Of a stretch of DNA of 64,000 bases, positions 18,959-28,194 are shown one piece after another. The notes beneath the pieces are model-generated. The model was not told the DNA's origin, did not search any database, and was given only the letters and a program-made list of their open reading frames with translations. The translations under genes and the position numbers were made by a program. Origin of the DNA: Gemmatimonadota bacterium (GTDB taxonomy: Bacteria; Gemmatimonadota; Gemmatimonadetes; Gemmatimonadales; Gemmatimonadaceae); NCBI GenBank assembly GCA_026387935.1, contig JAPLKU010000019.1, positions 1-64,000 on the forward strand. The letters run 5' to 3'. Every line of letters starts with the position of its first letter. Position 1 is the stretch's first letter.

Positions 18959-18965
18959 GCCCCTG

Positions 18966-19805
18966 ATGACCGAATTCCACCACCTGCGCGACACCCAGAG
19001 TTTTCCGGTCGTTCAACGAACGACCATCCAGTTCTTCCGCCGGATGAGCCAGGCTACGCTTGGTTTTTTTGGTGGGTTCGGTGCGCGCGTGCTCTTCCTG
19101 CGCGATCTGCGCCAGGCGCTCAGCGAATCGGAGACCTATCGTCCATTGATCGTTCGGCAGATGCGGCTGATCGGCGTGGATTCCGTTCCGCTGGTGTTGA
19201 TGGTCGCCGCGTTCATCGGCGGCGTCATCGCCGTCCAGGTGCGCTTCCAGCTCTTCCCCGGCATTCAGTTGTCGATTGTTGGTTTGTCGTCGCGCCAGAT
19301 CACCGTACTCGAGACCGGACCGCTGCTGACGGGACTGGTGCTCGCTGGGCGTATCGGCGCGAAGATGACGGCCGAGATCGGCACGATGCGGGTCACCGAG
19401 CAGATCGACGCACTCGAAACGCTGGCGTACGACCCTGTGGCATACCTGATTGTGCCGCGGCTCATTGCGGCTGTCGTCATGCTGCCGCTCCTGGTGATGC
19501 TCGCCGATGTCGTCGGCGTGATGTCTGGGGCGCTGGCGGCGGTATTCGTCGGCGGTCTCAAGCTGGCGGAGTTCAAGGAAGGCGTTCGCCTCGGCTACGA
19601 CCATTTCCAGCTCGTGTACAGCCTGATCAAGGGCACCGCGTTCGGCGGGGCCATCGCCTATCTCTGTACCTATGAGGGTTACGTCACCAAGTCCGGCGCC
19701 GAAGGCGTCGGCAAGGCCACGGCAAAGGCGGTCGTCATCACGTCGATCGCCATCCTGATTCTGGATGCCGCCACGGCCCTCCTCCTCGCACCATATTTGC
19801 AATAA
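18966..19805 (+). CDS. mlaE: MlaE-type ABC transporter permease
   Basis: 279 residues from the ATG at 18966; a longer in-frame start inside lptG is not credible. The family motifs IGVDSVPLVLMVAAFIGGVIAVQ, LETGPLLTGLVLAGRIGAKMTAEIGTMRVTEQIDALE and VKGTAFG-like SLIKGTAFGGAIAYLCTYEGY are those of the MlaE permease that moves phospholipids between membranes. It lies 7 bases after lptG, and its stop overlaps the MlaD start (TAATG). The ATPase gene mlaF, usually adjacent, is absent here. Confidence 0.93.
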   Translation: MTEFHHLRDTQSFPVVQRTTIQFFRRMSQATLGFFGGFGARVLFLRDLRQALSESETYRPLIVRQMRLIGVDSVPLVLMVAAFIGGVIAVQVRFQLFPGIQLSIVGLSSRQITVLETGPLLTGLVLAGRIGAKMTAEIGTMRVTEQIDALETLAYDPVAYLIVPRLIAAVVMLPLLVMLADVVGVMSGALAAVFVGGLKLAEFKEGVRLGYDHFQLVYSLIKGTAFGGAIAYLCTYEGYVTKSGAEGVGKATAKAVVITSIAILILDAATALLLAPYLQ

Positions 19806-20686
19806 TGAAACGACGCGACGAAGTACTGGTCGGCATCGTAGCGACGGTCGCGCTGGTGGCTGGATTCATCGGCGCGCTGTGGCTCGCGCGTGGCGGCATC
19901 GCGCCCGGCTATGTGCTCTACTCGAAGTTCGTCTGGGGCGCCGGGCTCAAACAGGGCCAGCCCGTGCTGCTCGCCGGCGTGAATGTCGGGTTCGTCGATG
20001 ATGTGAAGCTTCGGCCGGATGGCATGCTGGTCATCACCATGCGGGTACGCAAAGAGTACAAGGTCCCGCGGAGCACGACGGCGACCATTGAGCCCAATGG
20101 CTTCTTCGGCGACGTGATGGTCGCGCTGCAGCCGCACAACGCAACGATGGCAAACTTTGCCGTCGGCGACACGATTCCGACGGGACGGCCCACACCGTCG
20201 ATTGGCGATGTGCTTTCGCGCGTGGACACGCTGACCGGTCACCTGTCCGCGCTGGCCGGCGCGCTCCGGAAGGAACTCGTGGACGACAAGGGGTTGGCCG
20301 ACCTCCGGGCGACCGTGACGAAGGCGAATGCCCTGTTCGCGGAGCTGCAGAAACTCGCTGCGGACCAGAATGTGGAGCTGACGCGCACGCAGGCTTCGCT
20401 GCGCAAGATGGCCACCGCGATCGATTCTACGAAGGTCGATTCGACGTTCCGAGCCATCAGCTCGGCGGCGAGCAGCGTCAAGGACCTTGCCGCCGACTTG
20501 CGTGCCACGACGGCGCGTCTCGATTCACTCGCCGACAAGGTCAACAAGGGGCCTGGCACGGCCGGCAAGCTGATGAACGACGCGGGGCTCTACAACGACA
20601 TGCGGTCCACGCTGCAGCGGCTCGACTCGCTGATGGCGGACTTCCAGAAGAATCCCAAGAAATACATCAAGCTGTCGATTTTTTAG
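19805..20686 (+). CDS. mlaD: MlaD-type MCE-domain lipid transport protein
   Basis: 293 residues. One N-terminal transmembrane helix (VLVGIVATVALVAGFIGALWLA) anchors it to the inner membrane, followed by an MCE domain (about 35-115: GLKQGQPVLLAGVNVGFVDDVKL, PRSTTATIEPNGFFGDVMV) and a long helical, coiled-coil-like tail (about 140-280: RATVTKANALFAELQKLA, SSVKDLAADLRATTARLDSLADKV). MCE proteins form hexameric rings that pass lipids through the periplasm. The tail ends in NKGPGTAGKLMNDAGLYNDM, a repeat common in bacterial MCE proteins. It is the last gene of the lpt-mla run and is followed by a terminator. Confidence 0.92.
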   Translation: MKRRDEVLVGIVATVALVAGFIGALWLARGGIAPGYVLYSKFVWGAGLKQGQPVLLAGVNVGFVDDVKLRPDGMLVITMRVRKEYKVPRSTTATIEPNGFFGDVMVALQPHNATMANFAVGDTIPTGRPTPSIGDVLSRVDTLTGHLSALAGALRKELVDDKGLADLRATVTKANALFAELQKLAADQNVELTRTQASLRKMATAIDSTKVDSTFRAISSAASSVKDLAADLRATTARLDSLADKVNKGPGTAGKLMNDAGLYNDMRSTLQRLDSLMADFQKNPKKYIKLSIF

Positions 20687-20707
20687 CGGCAACGTTCGGA
20701 CAAGCGA

Positions 20708-20741
20708 AAGGCCCCGGAGCGCGTGAGCGCCCCGGGGCCTT
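20708..20741. terminator. Hairpin terminator between convergent mlaD and TonB receptor genes
   Basis: A 15-bp stem with one mismatch (arms 20708-20722 and 20727-20741) and a GTGA loop, lying in the only gap between the two convergent genes. Confidence 0.75.
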
Positions 20742-20770
20742 CGTGTATCTGGAGCCCAACCAGCTGTTGC

Positions 20771-23700
20771 CTAGAAGCTGTACCGCATCGTGACCTGCAT
20801 GCTGTAGAAGTTTGACGTGGTCGTCTGCGACCGGAAGAACGCGCCGTTGTAACTGTTGTACGGCTGCGTGTTGTTCATGACCGACTGGTTGAACGTCACG
20901 ATCGGAACCGAGGTGTTGAGCGGACCTGCCGTGCGCCCGGTTTGCGACAGGATCGCCTGCTGCGGGAAGCCGCTGAGCGTGGCGCCGCGGATCTGACCCC
21001 ACTCGCGGTTGAGCAGGTTCATGAAGTTGAAGATGTCGAGCTGGGCGGTGAGGCGCTGGCCCATGAAGCCGGGGAAGCGCTGGCGCACGGAAATGTCGGC
21101 CCGGTTCTGCCAGGGCGTCGTGCAGGTGTCGCGCTTCATGATGCCGCCGCGCTGCTTGTCGAGGCACTTGTTCGCTGAGATGAACTGATCGAACGCCGCT
21201 TCCTGCGCCGCGGCGGTGATCGTACCCGAAGCCGCAAACTTCCAGCGGTTCGCGTCCGCGAGACCCGTGGGGAGGTAGATGGCGTCGTTGGTGTTGATGC
21301 CGTCGCCGTTCAGGTCACCACCGGTGACGTGGTACGTGATCGGGAAGCCCGATTGTGCCTCGTAGTACCAGGTGAGGTCTGTCGTCTTCCACGGCATCGT
21401 GTACGAACCAAACATCATGATGCGGTGCGGGCGCTCGAACGCCGAGGTCGTCGGCGTGTCGTCGGTCTGCAAGCCTTCGTAGTTACGCCCGTTCTGGAAG
21501 TTCGAAACGGCGCGATCTGAGGTGAGGCTCTGCACGTCCTTCGACTGCATGTACGTGTAGGCCAGCGTCACTTCGAGATCGTTGTCGAACTTCTTCTTGA
21601 GCTGGCCCGTCAGCGTGTAGTTGTAGTCCTTGCGCTGATTGGTCACGTAGTAGAGGCCTTGGCTGAACGCGACCGCCGGGCTGCCGATGAAGTTGATGAC
21701 CTTTTGGCCGGAGTTCGTGACGGCGCCGGTCGCGCTGATCGTGTCAGCGTAAAGCGTGCGGCCGTTGAGATCCGTGTACGGCTTGCCGTTCACCGTCCGA
21801 GGTCCCTTGAGGTTCGCGTCAACGATCATTACGCCGTTGATGGCCTTCCGATACAGCGCCTCGAACGTGAAGGTCGTGTTGAACGGCAGCTGGCGATCGA
21901 AGCCGAGCGAGCCGACGGCGTACTGCGGATACTTGAAGTTCGGGTCGGTCGCGTTGATTACCGTCGTGCCGGCAAGGCCCGGCGCCGGCTCTGGCTGGCC
22001 TGCGCAGGACTTGGGCAGCTTCGTCACGTCGATCGTGAACGCCGGTGTCGCGGCGTTCGTGCACGACAGCGACACGTAGCCGAGGCCGCTCGTGCTGTAC
22101 GGGTTGCCGATAAGAATGAACGGCGGCGGCGCGGTGAAGATGCCGAGCGTACCACGCACCTGGTTCTGGCGGTCACCGGTCGGATCCCAGTTGAAACCAA
22201 GACGGGGTGACCAGAGGATCTGCGTCTTCGGCGTCGCGTCGGTCCGAATCGGCGTCAGGCCGGCCTTGGTGAACTGCGCCATGACCGAGTCGTTGCGCGG
22301 CGGCTTGTCGAGGAAATTCGGCATGTCGGCGCGGAGGCCGTACGTGAGCGTCAGGCGCGGGCTGACTTCCCACTTGTCCTGGGCGTACAGCGACATCTGC
22401 TGGACGGTGAACACCGCCGCGCCAGCGCCGCCGTTGATGTAGCCAACCGCGTAACCGTTCGGCGTGCCGGCCTCGAGCGCGGTCATGCTCGGGAACTTCC
22501 AGACGCCCAGCGCCTGCTGCGGGAAGTTGTTGTAGATGTATGTGCGCTCGTAGCGGCCACCGAGCAGGTACGTGTGATCGCCCTTCGGGATGCTGAAGTT
22601 GTCAGCGATTTCGACGATGTTTTCCTTCAGCGCGTTGCCCGGCGAGAACTGCTCGGAACCGAACGTCGCTGCAATCGTGCCGCCCGACGTACGCGTGACC
22701 GGCAGGCTCATTTCGGGGAGGAGCTGGCCGTCGAGGAGTCGTTCGTCCTTGATTGTGTTGTAGCCGGCGAACAGCTCGTTCGTCTTGCCGCCGCTGAACG
22801 CCGAATAGAGGTGCAGCGTGGAGGAGTAGTTCGTGTTCTGGCTGTTGAAGCCGTTCGACGTAAAGCGGAAACCCGTGCTCTGCACGGTGGGGTTGGCATT
22901 GTACGCGCTGTTGCTGCGGCTGAAGCTCGTGTTCTTGGCCGTGTTGTAGAGCTGGCGGAACACAAGACGGTTGTTGTCGTTGACGAGGAAGTCGAGACGC
23001 GCCGACAGGTTCTGGAGCGGATTATTGATCGACACCTTGCCACCGTCGCCGACGTCCGCACCCTTCGCCTTCATTGCCGTGATAATGCGCGTAATCGTGT
23101 CGGCGAAGACGAGTCCGGCATCGTTGGCGCTCGCGCCGATATACGTGCCGGCGGCCGGGCTCGTGCGCTGCTGGAAGTCCGGCGCGATGAAGATGTGCAG
23201 CCGGTCCTTGATGATCGGTCCGCCAAGGTAGAAGCCGAACTGCGAGACCTTGAGCTTGCCGTCCTTGATGAACTGCTCGGGTGAGGCGAACTGCGGATCA
23301 CGGTAGGTGTAGCTCGCACCGCCGGTCCAGGTGTTCGTGCCGTTCTTGGTGATCATGTTGACCGCCATGCCGGCAAAGTTGCCCTGCCGCACGTCGGCCG
23401 GCGCCATCAGGACCTGGAACTCCTTGACGGCGTCGAGCGAAATAAGGCGCCCGTTTGTTGCCGAGCCCGGGACGCCGCCGCTGGAGTTGAGATTGAACCG
23501 GTCATTCTGGTTCGCGCCGTCAATCGTGTAGTTGTTGTAGCGATTGTACGCGCCGCCGGCTGACGGACCGCCGGTGGTGTTGTTCTGCACCTGCGGGACG
23601 AACTTCACGGCCTGCGTCACATCGCGGCCGAGCGTCGCGATGCGGCTCAGCTGGCCGCCGTTGATCGTCGTTTCCGCACCGGTACGCGAGGACGTGAACG

Positions 23701-24088
23701 TGTTGTCCGCCGTGGACGTCACCGTTACGGCCGTGAGCTGAGCGGCTTGCGTCTTCAGCGCGAAGTCGATGCCGGCCATCTGGCCGAGGCTCACCGAAAA
23801 ACCGTCGCGGGTGATCGGGCCAAACCCGATGCGGCGCGCGGTCACGGTATAACCGGGGCCGACGTCCAGGTTCGGCACGACATAGCGGCCGTTAGCGCGC
23901 GTAATCGTCGCCGTCTTGAAACCGGTGGTCGTGTTGGTGACCAGGATCTGCACTTCGGCGACTGGATTTCCGCTGGTGTCGCGAACCGTCCCGCCGATAG
24001 ATCCAGTAGTGATTTGGGCCGACGCCGTCGTCGCCACAAACAGCACCAACAAGGCGGAGAGCGCGAACCGCAAACGCGATGCAATCAT
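20771..24088 (-). CDS. TonB-dependent receptor, Oar-like, with N-terminal carboxypeptidase-regulatory domain
   Basis: About 1,105 residues from the ATG at 24088, chosen because a GGGA ribosome site lies about 9 bases upstream and the resulting N-terminus is a signal peptide (FALSALLVLFVATTASA, then QITTG). An Ig-like regulatory domain (GSIGGTVRDTSGNPVAEVQILV, about 30-110) precedes the plug (FTSSRTGAETTINGGQLSRI, YNNYTIDGANQNDRFNLNSSGG) and a large beta-barrel that ends in the aromatic residue Phe (MQVTMRYSF), the usual outer-membrane signature. Such receptors import large substrates with TonB/ExbBD energy. Nothing adjacent indicates its ligand; it is followed by an APC permease on the same strand upstream. 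Confidence 0.9.
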   Translation of the reverse strand: MIASRLRFALSALLVLFVATTASAQITTGSIGGTVRDTSGNPVAEVQILVTNTTTGFKTATITRANGRYVVPNLDVGPGYTVTARRIGFGPITRDGFSVSLGQMAGIDFALKTQAAQLTAVTVTSTADNTFTSSRTGAETTINGGQLSRIATLGRDVTQAVKFVPQVQNNTTGGPSAGGAYNRYNNYTIDGANQNDRFNLNSSGGVPGSATNGRLISLDAVKEFQVLMAPADVRQGNFAGMAVNMITKNGTNTWTGGASYTYRDPQFASPEQFIKDGKLKVSQFGFYLGGPIIKDRLHIFIAPDFQQRTSPAAGTYIGASANDAGLVFADTITRIITAMKAKGADVGDGGKVSINNPLQNLSARLDFLVNDNNRLVFRQLYNTAKNTSFSRSNSAYNANPTVQSTGFRFTSNGFNSQNTNYSSTLHLYSAFSGGKTNELFAGYNTIKDERLLDGQLLPEMSLPVTRTSGGTIAATFGSEQFSPGNALKENIVEIADNFSIPKGDHTYLLGGRYERTYIYNNFPQQALGVWKFPSMTALEAGTPNGYAVGYINGGAGAAVFTVQQMSLYAQDKWEVSPRLTLTYGLRADMPNFLDKPPRNDSVMAQFTKAGLTPIRTDATPKTQILWSPRLGFNWDPTGDRQNQVRGTLGIFTAPPPFILIGNPYSTSGLGYVSLSCTNAATPAFTIDVTKLPKSCAGQPEPAPGLAGTTVINATDPNFKYPQYAVGSLGFDRQLPFNTTFTFEALYRKAINGVMIVDANLKGPRTVNGKPYTDLNGRTLYADTISATGAVTNSGQKVINFIGSPAVAFSQGLYYVTNQRKDYNYTLTGQLKKKFDNDLEVTLAYTYMQSKDVQSLTSDRAVSNFQNGRNYEGLQTDDTPTTSAFERPHRIMMFGSYTMPWKTTDLTWYYEAQSGFPITYHVTGGDLNGDGINTNDAIYLPTGLADANRWKFAASGTITAAAQEAAFDQFISANKCLDKQRGGIMKRDTCTTPWQNRADISVRQRFPGFMGQRLTAQLDIFNFMNLLNREWGQIRGATLSGFPQQAILSQTGRTAGPLNTSVPIVTFNQSVMNNTQPYNSYNGAFFRSQTTTSNFYSMQVTMRYSF

Positions 24089-24236
24089 GTCAAACATTCC
24101 CGCGTGAATGATATGGAAAAATGTACCAACAAAAGATAGGGCTACCCAGCGAACTCCACAACGGAGCGACAACGGCTTTTCGGACTCGTGACACGATGTT
24201 GACCTTGCGCGCGGCACGCGGCAAATCGCTGGTCGA

Positions 24237-25616
24237 TCACCGGGCGACACGGCGTCGCAAGAAGAGGTAGTAGACCGGCGCGCCCGCGGCGACCACGCCC
24301 AGCACCCCCAAAGTGCTCATCCGGCTCTCCGGCTGCACAATGGCGTTCCCCAGAAGAAAGAGCACGCTCAGCACAAAGAGGGCGGGAACGAACGGGTACA
24401 GCGGTACACGGAACGACGGGCTGTAACCCGGCCGTCCGCGGAGTCGGAAAATCGACGCCACCGCCAGCGCGTAGAACGGCAGAAACGCCGTCACGAACGC
24501 GTCCGCCAGCGACTCAAAGGTGCCCACCAACACGAACGCCGCGCCTAGGGCCGCGACCAGCGCAATCGCGATCCAGGGTGTGCCGCGCGTGGGGTGCACC
24601 TTCGCAAACACCGGGAAGAACAGCTTGTCCTCGGCCATCGCGAAAAAGACGCGCGGACTCGTGAGCAGCACGGCATTCAGCGTGCCGAACGTCGAGAGCA
24701 TCACGGTCACCGACACGAACACGGCGCCGCCACTGCCGAGCACGCGCTGCGCGACATCTGCCGCCACGAGCTTGGAGTGGCGCATCTCTTCGATCGGCAT
24801 CACGGCCAGGTAGGCGACGTTCGCCGCCAGATAGATCACCAGCACGAGCAGCGTGCCGCCGATCAGCGCGCGTGGAAGGTTTCGCTGTGGGTCCTTCACC
24901 TCGCCGGCGTTGTAGGCAAGGTCGGCCCAGCCGTCAAAAGCCCAGAGCGTGGAGACGAGCGCCAGCCCAAACGCGGCGGATGTCACGCTACCCGGCGGAA
25001 CTGCCGACGTAAAATTCGCGGCGCCGCCATGCGGGATGCCATACGCCAGCGCCACGACGACGATGAACATCAGCCCGCCGTACTTGGCGAGCACCGTGAA
25101 GTTCACGATGGCTGACGCCGCCCGGACACCGGCAATATTGAAGACACTCGTGACCACAATGGCGGCCGCCGCCGTCCACCGCACGTGCATGACATGTTCG
25201 ACGGCCTGCGGATTCAGCCCCATCACTCGGAAGAAATATTCCGCGAAGGTGATGGAAATGGCGCCAAGGGACGCGGCGCGAATCATGACGAGCTGACCCC
25301 AGCCGAAGAGAAAGCCCGTGGCGTCGCCCCACGCTTCCCGGCAGAACACGTACACGCCGCCGGTGCGAGGAAGCGCGCTGGCGACTTCGGCGAGTGTCAG
25401 TGCGCCACAGATGGCGAAGATGCCGCCCACGACCCAGGCCGAGAGCATGGGCAGCGGGCCGGGAAGCTTGTCGGCGATGCCCGCCGGCGAACGAAAAATT
25501 CCCGAGCCAATCGTGGACCCGATGACGACGGCAATGGCGCTCCAGAGTCCAATGCTGCGCTTCAGGGTGTCGCCCGTTGCCGCGGTCGAACTGGCGGCCG
25601 TGCTCGACTGTGTCAT
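24237..25616 (-). CDS. APC superfamily amino acid permease
   Basis: 459 residues, about 12 hydrophobic segments. The first segment has the APC substrate-binding signature (IGLWSAIAVVIGSTIGSGIFRSP), followed by GGVYVFCREAWGDATGFLFGW and the helix-6 motif ALVSTLWAFDGWADLAYNAGEVKDP, all typical of the LAT/YfnA-like group of amino acid transporters. The substrate cannot be read from sequence. It is monocistronic or expressed with the downstream TonB receptor, from which it is separated by about 150 bp. Confidence 0.9.
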   Translation of the reverse strand: MTQSSTAASSTAATGDTLKRSIGLWSAIAVVIGSTIGSGIFRSPAGIADKLPGPLPMLSAWVVGGIFAICGALTLAEVASALPRTGGVYVFCREAWGDATGFLFGWGQLVMIRAASLGAISITFAEYFFRVMGLNPQAVEHVMHVRWTAAAAIVVTSVFNIAGVRAASAIVNFTVLAKYGGLMFIVVVALAYGIPHGGAANFTSAVPPGSVTSAAFGLALVSTLWAFDGWADLAYNAGEVKDPQRNLPRALIGGTLLVLVIYLAANVAYLAVMPIEEMRHSKLVAADVAQRVLGSGGAVFVSVTVMLSTFGTLNAVLLTSPRVFFAMAEDKLFFPVFAKVHPTRGTPWIAIALVAALGAAFVLVGTFESLADAFVTAFLPFYALAVASIFRLRGRPGYSPSFRVPLYPFVPALFVLSVLFLLGNAIVQPESRMSTLGVLGVVAAGAPVYYLFLRRRVAR

Positions 25617-25706
25617 CCGCCAATGCTACAGCGTTGAATCCCCACGCGCGACCGGCGAACTTTACGAACTCTGTTTCCGACCGCCCCAGGATAGATCAAG
25701 GCGCCC

Positions 25707-25988
25707 GTGGCTTCGACGTTCTCCGACATCATTTTCTTCCTCTGCGCCGCGGCCATCGTCGCGTCGCAGTGGTTCATCCTGCGCTCGACGGCGCGCGGCA
25801 TGCGATACGGAGCCCAGCACGACGGCGCGGGAATGGGGTCTTCTCGGCGCACGACGCTGGAATGGCTCTACGCCATTGTACCCGCCTGTGCGCTTGCGGC
25901 GCTCCTCCTCTTCTCGTGGCGTGCCATGCATCCCGAGGTGGTCCGCGTGCGCGGCATCGCGCCGACGGGCATCGGGGCAGCGCAATGA
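25707..25988 (+). CDS. Small two-helix membrane protein resembling the COX2 N-terminal hairpin
   Basis: 93 residues from a GTG with AAGG five bases upstream. Two transmembrane segments (IIFFLCAAAIVASQWFILRS and LEWLYAIVPACALAALLLFSWRAM). The second, with LEWLYAIVPA, resembles the second membrane helix of cytochrome c oxidase subunit II (LExxWTxxP), but the protein ends shortly after and lacks the whole cupredoxin/CuA domain (no CxxxC...H). It overlaps ctaB by 4 bases (ATGA), so it is translationally coupled to heme O synthase. I infer a relation to oxidase biogenesis; the COX2 resemblance is only over a short membrane segment. Confidence 0.6.
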   Translation: MASTFSDIIFFLCAAAIVASQWFILRSTARGMRYGAQHDGAGMGSSRRTTLEWLYAIVPACALAALLLFSWRAMHPEVVRVRGIAPTGIGAAQ

Positions 25989-26887
25989 CCGGAACCGGAC
26001 CGGTGGTCGCCACGGCACGCCCGCTCGCGGCAGACCTACTCTCGCTCACCAAGCCGCGGATCATCTCGCTGCTGCTCGTCACGACGGCGATGCCGATGTA
26101 CGCGGCCGGCAGCCCGAGCCTGATGACCGTGTTCATTGTGATGGTCGGCGGCTACTTGATGGCCGGCGGCGCAAACGCGGTGAACATGTACTTCGACCGC
26201 GACATCGACACCGTCATGGCGCGCACGCGCACGCGGCCGATTCCCTCGGGCCGAATGACGCCCCAGGCGGTGATGGCATTCGGAATGGCCAGCGCGACGG
26301 CCGCGACCTTCCTGCTCGGTCGGTTCGTCAATGTGCTCACCGCCGGGCTCGCGCTCGGCGGATTCTACGCCTACGTGTTCGTGTACACGCGCTGGCTCAA
26401 GCGTTCCTCACCCCAGAACATCGTGCTCGGCGGCGCGGCCGGTGCGTTTCCGCCGCTGGTGGGCTGGGCGGCGGTTACGAATCAGGTGGATATTCGCGCC
26501 ACCCTGCTCTTCCTGATCGTGTTCTACTGGACGCCACCGCACTTCTGGGCGCTCGCGCTCAACAAGCAGGTGGACTATGGTCGCGCCGGGGTGCCCATGG
26601 CGCCGAATGCGTGGGGCACGCACGAGACGATTGACCAGATGCTCTGGTACAGCGTGCTGCTCGTGGCGCTCACGCTGCTCCCCGCCTGTATTGGCATGCT
26701 CGGCGTGCCGTATCTCCTCTCGGCGCTGCTGCTCGGCGGGCTGTTCCTGCGCGGAGCGTGGCGTGTGTGGCGCCAGCGGGACAGCGGAGAGTGGAGCGCG
26801 CCAGCGTGGAAGTTCTACAAGTACTCCCTGCTCTACCTCGCGCTGCTCTTCCTCGCGATGGCCGTGGATCGCCACTGGCCCTTGTAG
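25985..26887 (+). CDS. ctaB: Protoheme IX farnesyltransferase (heme O synthase)
   Basis: 300 residues from the ATG at 25985, which overlaps the preceding stop. UbiA-superfamily polytopic enzyme that attaches farnesyl to heme B for heme-copper oxidases. The prenyl-diphosphate site NMYFDRDIDTVMARTRTRPIPSG (near residue 60) and the second conserved loop YGRAGVPM with TPPHFWALAL are diagnostic of CyoE/CtaB. Length matches the family. Its last 55 bases overlap the convergent APC permease gene. No oxidase structural genes lie in the window beyond the COX2-like stub. Confidence 0.95.
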   Translation: MTGTGPVVATARPLAADLLSLTKPRIISLLLVTTAMPMYAAGSPSLMTVFIVMVGGYLMAGGANAVNMYFDRDIDTVMARTRTRPIPSGRMTPQAVMAFGMASATAATFLLGRFVNVLTAGLALGGFYAYVFVYTRWLKRSSPQNIVLGGAAGAFPPLVGWAAVTNQVDIRATLLFLIVFYWTPPHFWALALNKQVDYGRAGVPMAPNAWGTHETIDQMLWYSVLLVALTLLPACIGMLGVPYLLSALLLGGLFLRGAWRVWRQRDSGEWSAPAWKFYKYSLLYLALLFLAMAVDRHWPL

Positions 26888-28194
26888 ACGATCACGCCGG
26901 CGACAAGCATCGCCGTGCCCGCCAGCGACATCTTCGGAGCGGACACCCAGGCACTCAGCACGCCGATGATCGCGCACACCACAAAAGCCGCCGGTAGCCA
27001 GGGGTAGCCCGCCACGCGATAGGGTCGTTCGAGCTCCGGGTGCGTGCGACGTAGGCGAAAGACGGCCGCAGCGGCCAGACCAAAAAAGACCCAGTCGGCA
27101 AACACGACGCCTGAGAGGAGCGCGCCGAGCGAGCCCTGCGTGGCAAAGAGCAACACCAGCGACCAGCCACCCAGCAGGAGCAGCGCAATGTGTGGCGAGC
27201 CGTAGCGCGGATGGGCCCGGCCGGCCGATCGGAAGAGCGCACCGTCACCGCCGAGCGCGAACAGGACGCGCGCGTTGGTGAGCAGGGCGACGTTCACAAA
27301 TCCGAAAATCGAGAGCATCGCCGCGGCCGTGATCGCCCGAGCGCCCCATTCCCCGACGAGCCGCTCTGCGGTGTCGGCGGCGACGGCGTTGCTGGCGGCG
27401 AGTCCGTCGCGGCCCAGCGCATTGAGGTACGCGATGTTCGCACCGAGGTAGATGACGATCACCATCGACACGCCGATGATCAGGGCGCGCGGCAGGGTGC
27501 GCGCCGGATCGCGAATTTCTCCTGCCACCATGTTTGTCTGCTGCCATCCACCGATGGCGAAGAGCACGGCAACGAAGGCCGTCGCGAGGCCGGTGCCGAG
27601 TGCGGACGCCGGGGGCAGCTCCGGCGGGGCCACCGCGTGCGGCGTCAACACCAGTCCCGCCACAATGAGCGCCGCGAGCGCCGCCATCTTTGCGACCGTG
27701 AAGATGTTGGCGGCGATGGTCCCCGGCTTCACGCCAAGGATGTTGGTCACCGTGACAACGGTGATGGTGATGGCGGCGACGCCGATTGGGCCGCCGACGG
27801 CGTCAATCGGGACGAAGCGCGAGAGGTAGTTGCCGAAGCTGAGCGCGACGGCGGCGATTGCCCCACTGGCGATCATGAGGAGAATCATCCAACCGTGCAA
27901 AAACGCGGCAAGCGGACCGAACGCTTCGCGGATGTACAGGTAGGGACCGCCCGCGTCCTTGTACATCGAGCCGAGCTCGGCGAACGTCAGCGCGCCGGCC
28001 ATCGCGACGAGCCCGCCGGCAACCCACACACCGAGGATCCACGCCGGCGTCGGCAGCGCGAGCGCCACGTCGTGCGGCGTAAAGAAGATCCCGCTCCCGA
28101 TGATGCCACCCACCACCAGCAGGGACGCCGACGCGAGACCAAGCTCGCGACGCAGCACCGGTGAAGCGGCGTCTTCGGTCGGTGCGGCGGCCAT
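26833..28194 (-). CDS. APC superfamily amino acid permease
   Basis: 453 residues with about 12 transmembrane segments. The first carries the APC motif ASLLVVGGIIGSGIFFTPHDVA; GGPYLYIREAFGPLAAFLHGW and FAIGGWQQTNMVAGEIRDPARTLPRALI follow. It lies directly after the M24 peptidase (stop of the peptidase and ATG of the permease adjoin), so peptide breakdown and amino acid uptake or exchange are likely co-expressed. The 3' end overlaps ctaB on the other strand by 55 bases. Confidence 0.9.
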   Translation of the reverse strand: MAAAPTEDAASPVLRRELGLASASLLVVGGIIGSGIFFTPHDVALALPTPAWILGVWVAGGLVAMAGALTFAELGSMYKDAGGPYLYIREAFGPLAAFLHGWMILLMIASGAIAAVALSFGNYLSRFVPIDAVGGPIGVAAITITVVTVTNILGVKPGTIAANIFTVAKMAALAALIVAGLVLTPHAVAPPELPPASALGTGLATAFVAVLFAIGGWQQTNMVAGEIRDPARTLPRALIIGVSMVIVIYLGANIAYLNALGRDGLAASNAVAADTAERLVGEWGARAITAAAMLSIFGFVNVALLTNARVLFALGGDGALFRSAGRAHPRYGSPHIALLLLGGWSLVLLFATQGSLGALLSGVVFADWVFFGLAAAAVFRLRRTHPELERPYRVAGYPWLPAAFVVCAIIGVLSAWVSAPKMSLAGTAMLVAGVIVYKGQWRSTAIARKSSAR

